From contig OX246739.1 of assembly GCA_945910005.1 (NCBI GenBank), positions 10,204,292 through 10,268,291 on the forward strand: a DNA stretch of 64,000 nucleotides, in the 5' to 3' direction. Source of the DNA: Isoperla grammatica (Eukaryota > Arthropoda > Insecta > Plecoptera > Perlodidae). Under the pieces are notes generated by a model. The model saw only the letters and a program-made list of their open reading frames with translations, ran no database searches and had not been told where the DNA came from. Positions 59,901-64,000 of the stretch are shown piece after piece (within the stretch, counting starts at the first letter, position 1; the number at the start of each line of letters is the position of its first letter). The translations under genes were made by a program, and so were the position numbers.

Positions 59901-62900
59901 CTGTTGCAGCTCCACCATTGACCAGAAGGGTACTAGTTTATTTCTCAGACTCTGGCAATTTACCAGTAGTACCCTTAGTTTATCATCCCACCCCTCCGCA
60001 TCCTTCTTCCCACCCCCCTGCTCATCCCTACTCCCCTCCCCTCTTACATCCCTAGCCATACCTCTACTCATACCTCCCCATCCTTCCACTCTCCCCTCAG
60101 GCTCCCCCATCCTACCCTCCTTTCCTTCCATACTCCTCTCCCTACCCACACCTCTATCCCTACCTTGTCGCCCCTCATACCACCTCTCTCCCCTTACCTT
60201 CCTCACCTCTCTTCAAGTCTCACTCCTCCCTACTAGCTTTACCCTTCCCATATCCTGGATTACTCTTACCAGGAGTTCCCCCAACTTTGCATCCCCCTCC
60301 CTATTTAGATGCAGCCCGTCTCCCCTCAGGTCCCCTAGCCCCACATACCTCCTCGTGTCTATGTACTGTGCCCCTACCATGTCTGCCGCCTCTTCCATTC
60401 CTCTATTCACTTCCTCGATCACCCACCTCTTGATATCCGTCCTGTCCAGGACTCCCAATAAAACCATCCTCGCTTTCTCTCCCACCTCCTTCCTGATTAC
60501 CCTCACCAATCTTTCCATCCCCTTCCTCGTTTCCTCTCTATATGCACCCCCCCTGGTCCTCCGTATGTCGTTAGTTGCAACCATTACACACACCACTCCC
60601 GCCCTCATCCCCGTTCCCAACAGCGCCGCCTCCAACCCCCTCATTGTGATCCCTGGGTAGGACCATACCTTAACCCCCCTTCTCCCACAATACTCCCTCA
60701 ACCCCCTCACCATTGAGTTGCCCACCACTAGCCCAGCCTGCCCTCCCCTCTCCCCCTCGTTCCATCCTCCCTCCCTCCTTTCTTCCGCTCCCCCTTTCCC
60801 TACCCTCCCAGTATCTCCTCCTCTCCCTGACTCCCTTACCGCGTTCCTTTCTAGTTCTCCTTCCAGGTTCCCCAATCCCCCCTTACGTTCCATCCCCACT
60901 GACCTTCCCCTCCCGGCTTCCCATTCCATATTCCTTCCTTTCATTCCGTCCGCTCCTCCCCTCCTACCTCCTTCCACTCCCCCCATCCTACTTCCTTCCG
61001 CTCCCCCCCTCCAACCTACTTCCGCTCCTCCCATCCTACCTCCTTCTCCTCGTCCCATCCAACCTCCTACGTATCCTCCCCTCCTACCTGCCCCCATACC
61101 CCCCACTCCTCGTCCCCTGCCCATCGCAACTCCACCCCTCCATCCTACTTCCATTTCCAACCCCCTCCTAACTCCAGCCCTTCCCATTTCCTCCCTCTTA
61201 CCTCGTTCGACACGCCCCTCTCTCTGCCCCTCGACAGTCAACGCCCTTCCCCTTCCCCTACAGCTTCTTGTCCCCTCCAAACTCCTCCTTCCCTCCTCTC
61301 CATATAACCCTGCCCCCTTATCCATCCTGCCCATCTCCTTATTTCTCACATCATCCTCAATCATCCTAACCTCCCTCAGTTCTCCTCCCCCTTCCCTTTC
61401 ATCTCTGTCCACCTTGCCCTTTCCTCTTACACTCCCTTCCACGCTTTCATTCTCCTCCTCCCCATCTCTCCTATCCCTTTCCTCCCAGTCTCTCCTGACC
61501 CCCTCACCACCCACCTGCCCTCCGACCAGCCCTTCCCTTTCTATCCCTTCCGGACTCCTCCCCCTCCCCCTTTCTCCTTCCTGTCCGTCTTCAACCTCCG
61601 GCCCCTCATCATCCCCCAGTACTAATCTCTCCAGCAACCTAATCCTATCTAACACCTCCTCCCGGATCCTCTCAACCTCTAGCCTCCTCCGCATTTCTCT
61701 ATCTCCCTTCCATTTCCCTTCTTCCTTACCCACTCCATCATGTTTCGCATCCTTCCCCTTGCGTTCTATTTCATCCTTAGGTATATACCCCCGCAACATC
61801 ATCCCTACCTCCACTTTCCTCCCTTTAACCCCCTGCTCTTCCACTATCCTGTTACCCAACTCTCTCTTACTATCCTTTTCCTCCCTTACAATTTTCATCA
61901 ACCAACTCTCCTCCTCATCATTTTTTCTGCCCTTTACTCCTTCAACCTTCCCTCTAATTTCCGCCTCCTCTGCCTTGCCCACCTCTATCCCCACTACCCC
62001 TCCGTCTCCCAGCTCCTTTCCCTTCCCTGTCAGCAACCCATCTCCCTCCAATCCCACCATCCCCCTTCCTTCTCCTGCCTTAACACCACCTTCCTTCCCT
62101 GCTTCCCTTGCCTCTCCCTCCAACTCCTCCTTTTTATTTCCCATACCAACTACCCCATCTTCATCTCCCTTACTCCTGCCCCCCCTTCCAATCTTACCTT
62201 CCTCCTCCTTTCCCATCATGCCTATATCCTTCCCCACCTCCTCTTCCTTACCCTCCTACCCCTCCATCTTCCTCTCCTTTTCCCCCCCTTCCTGATTTTT
62301 TTCTACCATCCCTTTGTTCTCGCCCTTTCTGCACTTCCTGCATAACCACTGCTCCTTGTTATTACCCACCAGCCTCGAGTACTCTCCGTCGGTCAGCCCC
62401 CCACAGCTTGGGTGGTACCATGCATTGCACCCATCACATCCCACCCCCTTATTCACCACCGCCTTCCCACAGGCCACACATCCCTTACCCTGCACTTTCC
62501 TTTCACTCATCCTACCTCCTTCTAAAGAATAGAAAAAGAAAAAATCAGAAAGACCTGTAGAACCTACCTCGGTCCGCCTTACCTCCCGAGCAGTTAACTC
62601 TTCTTCCTGGTCTTTCAAACACTCTTTCCCTGCCTCCTAGCGCCCCAATCCCCCCAAAATTGCATAGGCCTATGGTTATTTTGTTTAATAAAACAAATTA
62701 ATTTAGTAAATTAACAAAATGTTGTACCAAGGATATCACCCAAGTTCATGATCTATCTATAACAAATATACTTTTCTTACAATGATTTGTTTCATCTAGC
62801 GTAGGTAGATACCGGTACCTAAAATGTTGTTCCTAGTTTAAATCAATAGGGTTTCATTGCAGTTGATTTGGGTCGAGACTACGAAGATGTCGAGAAAGCA

Positions 62901-64000
62901 GTCTCCGAAATGGAGGACTCTCTGGGCCCTATTTTCATGCTGGTCAATTGTGCTGGTTTTGCCATTTGTGGGAAACTGGAAGATACATCAGCTGAAGATA
63001 TGAAGGTATGCTAACTTTTTATGGTAGGCTAATTTATTTTTCATTCTGCAATCTCTTTGAACAGTCTTCACCTAATCCCAACTAGTCATTAGTCATTACC
63101 TGGTGTAAATTTGAATTTTATGATTTACAGGAATTTGTCCTTAAAAGTAGGCCTACTGCTTAAGTAGTACTGCTTCATCTATCCCGGTACTACCTTTTCT
63201 CCACATGGTCTTACTCTTGTATCATGGGAACAAGTCAAATACACTATAAAATATAGCACTCTTTGTTCAAGATATTTTGTATAGGCTACATGTAAAAGAA
63301 AAAAACATGTGTCTTCTCCAGTTGGCTACCTTCAAATGCCTTTTGTTAGATTATGTGAGCGTCATTTTATTTTACTAATCATTGATTTAATTTGATTTCA
63401 GTATGAAATGAATGTGAACTATTTTGGGACTGTATATCCTACCAAAGCAGTCATATCACGTATGAAGGGTAGAAGAGAAGGAAAGATTGTAATTGTGTCT
63501 TCTCAAGCTGGGCTCTTGGGAATCTATGGAATGGCATGCTACAGTGGTACTAAGTTTGCATTGCGGGGACTTGCGGAAGCGCTACATATGGAGGTAAAGA
63601 CAACTTAATTAGGCTTTGTATAGCTTTGAGTTGTACTGTACGTACTTTGTTTATTCTGGCTATGAGAGTACATAATATAGTATTCGTCACTCTTATTTGG
63701 TGTAGATGCCTGTCATGTTACGTCTTCAACCTATCTGCACTTTTGTTAGCCATTTTGACTTTGTGGTAAAAAAAAAATGCAAAGTTTTAATCACATTTAT
63801 TAATTGTTTTTATTAGCATACAGTACTATTTTTCATTTCAGGCTAAACCATACAACATTTCAGTCACCTTAGCACTTCCACCCGATACTGACACACCAGG
63901 GTTTGCTGAGGAAGAAAAGTCTAAACCCATGGAGACTCGCCTGATTTCTAACTCTGCTGGTCTTGTCTCACCGGAACTTGTAGCTAGGCAACTCATGGAC
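56653..64000 (+). CDS. kdsr: 3-ketodihydrosphingosine reductase (partial, runs off right edge)
   Basis: Four coding exons (56653-56929, 62863-63005, 63402-63593, 63842-64000) give the first 257 residues; human KDSR has about 332, so roughly 75 remain outside. The enzyme is an ER-anchored short-chain dehydrogenase that reduces 3-ketodihydrosphingosine to dihydrosphingosine with NADPH, the second step of sphingolipid synthesis. Visible: a hydrophobic N-terminal segment (5-22), the cofactor motif TGGSSGIG at 38-45, NCAG at 121-124, Ser173/174, and the catalytic YSGTK at 187-191. The [12 protein letters not shown] block is typical of KDSR and separates it from other dehydrogenases. The start is the ATG at 56653, just after the 5' UTR acceptor. 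A 5.9-kb intron after exon 1 holds an antisense CR1 element. Confidence 0.95.
57115..60206 (-). pseudogene. CR1 ORF2: endonuclease and reverse transcriptase, broken
   Basis: ORF2 follows ORF1 in the same frame after the TGA; the exact start is unclear and 60206 is a GTG. The endonuclease part shows [23 protein letters not shown] and SDH. The reverse transcriptase part shows NYRPVSL, the motif A core [24 protein letters not shown], and the catalytic FADD. Breaks in order: in-frame TAG at 59054-59052; a frameshift near 58935 explained by one extra G in a G-run; a frameshift at 57541-57532 explained by a 10-base insertion; and TGA at 57348-57346. The C-terminal [15 protein letters not shown] and [12 protein letters not shown] blocks are still readable to 57115. 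Confidence 0.88.
60213..62510 (-). pseudogene. CR1 ORF1: PHD finger and SGNH-esterase-like protein, one internal stop
   Basis: Starts at the ATG at 62510. Residues 11-60 form a C4HC3 PHD-type zinc finger (C11, C14, C25, C28, H33, C36, C57, C60). A TAG at 62258-62256 interrupts the frame after 84 codons; the same frame then continues 680 codons to the TGA at 60213. The middle is charged low-complexity text rich in Glu, Gly, Arg and Lys, including degenerate repeats of about 10-11 residues around 60950-61110. The C-terminal 190 residues form an SGNH-like domain: GNSMVRG holds the putative catalytic Ser, TND is block III, and DGLH is block V. Block I has Asn where the classical motif has Asp. 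In CR1-like elements ORF1 binds nucleic acid and aids retrotransposition. Confidence 0.85.
62863..63005 (+). CDS. kdsr: KDSR coding exon 2
   Basis: Forty-eight codons after acceptor [30 protein letters not shown] and the NCAG motif, ending SAEDMK before donor GTATGC. Confidence 0.94.
63402..63593 (+). CDS. kdsr: KDSR coding exon 3
   Basis: Sixty-four codons after acceptor GATTTCAG, holding [14 protein letters not shown], the catalytic serine in IVSSQAG, and [18 protein letters not shown]. Donor GTAAAG follows. The two short flanking introns (63006-63401, 63594-63841) hold one TAGGCCTA octamer near 63152 and nothing else notable. Confidence 0.95.
63842..64000 (+). CDS. kdsr: KDSR coding exon 4 (cut by window edge)
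   Basis: Fifty-three codons after acceptor [28 protein letters not shown] and on to ELVARQLMD, still open at the window end. The splice replaces the usual valine of the VKPYN motif with alanine. Confidence 0.93.

Larger units (their letters stand above)
56955..62660 (-). mobile_element. CR1-type non-LTR retrotransposon, nearly full length, inactivated
   Basis: About 5.7 kb antisense within KDSR intron 1. In order on the minus strand: ORF1 with PHD finger and SGNH-type esterase-like domain, then ORF2 with endonuclease and reverse transcriptase, then a short purine-rich 3' UTR ending in AACAACAACAAT. PHD plus esterase in ORF1 is known from CR1-like elements, and a short-repeat 3' end without poly-A fits that group. 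The coding strand is extremely purine-rich, so the plus strand shows long false Pro/Ser frames. Boundaries are approximate; no target duplication was identified. Two nonsense codons and two frameshifts in ORF2 plus one stop in ORF1 make this copy inactive. Confidence 0.9.

Noticed and set aside
60718..62295. 525-codon plus-strand frame rich in Pro, Ser and Leu, like a mucin
   Set aside because: It is the antisense of CR1 ORF1; the purine-rich coding strand leaves its complement short of stop codons. The same applies to 59701-60660 and other plus-strand frames between 57000 and 62600.

Overview
This is animal nuclear DNA: genes with spliced introns, long introns, AT-rich non-coding sequence, and many small transposons. 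Three host genes are recognisable. The best taxonomic guess is an arthropod, possibly a crustacean. The basis is that the MBD2/3 protein, including the linker after its methyl-CpG-binding domain, reads more like arthropod than vertebrate MBD2/3; this comparison is from memory. No search was run, so the phylum is not certain.

Layout. Positions 1-16478 hold no recognisable coding gene: a 10-bp satellite at the left edge, a T-rich repeat-like block at 5640-8060, and from about 10560 an AT-rich tract that is probably the long 3' UTR of MEX3. MEX3, an RNA-binding KH/RING protein, lies on the minus strand at 41274-16479 in two coding exons. A 23.5-kb intron splits the codon of the last glycine of the first KH loop. 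That intron carries foldback elements, a non-autonomous hAT element, a 121-bp satellite, tRNA-like relics and a 200-N assembly gap flanked by a near-identical 0.74-kb duplication. From 41275 to 51632 there is no gene, but two further hAT-type elements with exact 8-bp target duplications and two foldback elements are present.

MBD2/3, the methyl-CpG-binding subunit of the NuRD complex, is on the minus strand at 55636-51633 in three coding exons. Head to head with it, KDSR (3-ketodihydrosphingosine reductase) runs rightwards from 56653 and leaves the window in its fourth coding exon. The roughly 0.7 kb between the two genes is a likely bidirectional promoter with repeated ATCGATT motifs. The first coding intron of KDSR contains an antisense, nearly full-length but broken CR1-type retrotransposon. 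Its ORF1 has PHD and SGNH-esterase-like domains; its ORF2 has endonuclease and reverse transcriptase domains.

The three host genes do not form a pathway: one regulates mRNA, one is a chromatin factor and one makes sphingolipid. The most unusual signal is the palindromic octamer TAGGCCTA. It occurs at least 30 times, clusters in MBD2/3 intron 1, and sits exactly at two of the breaks in the retrotransposon. One frameshift is fully explained by insertion of the 10-mer GTAGGCCTAC.
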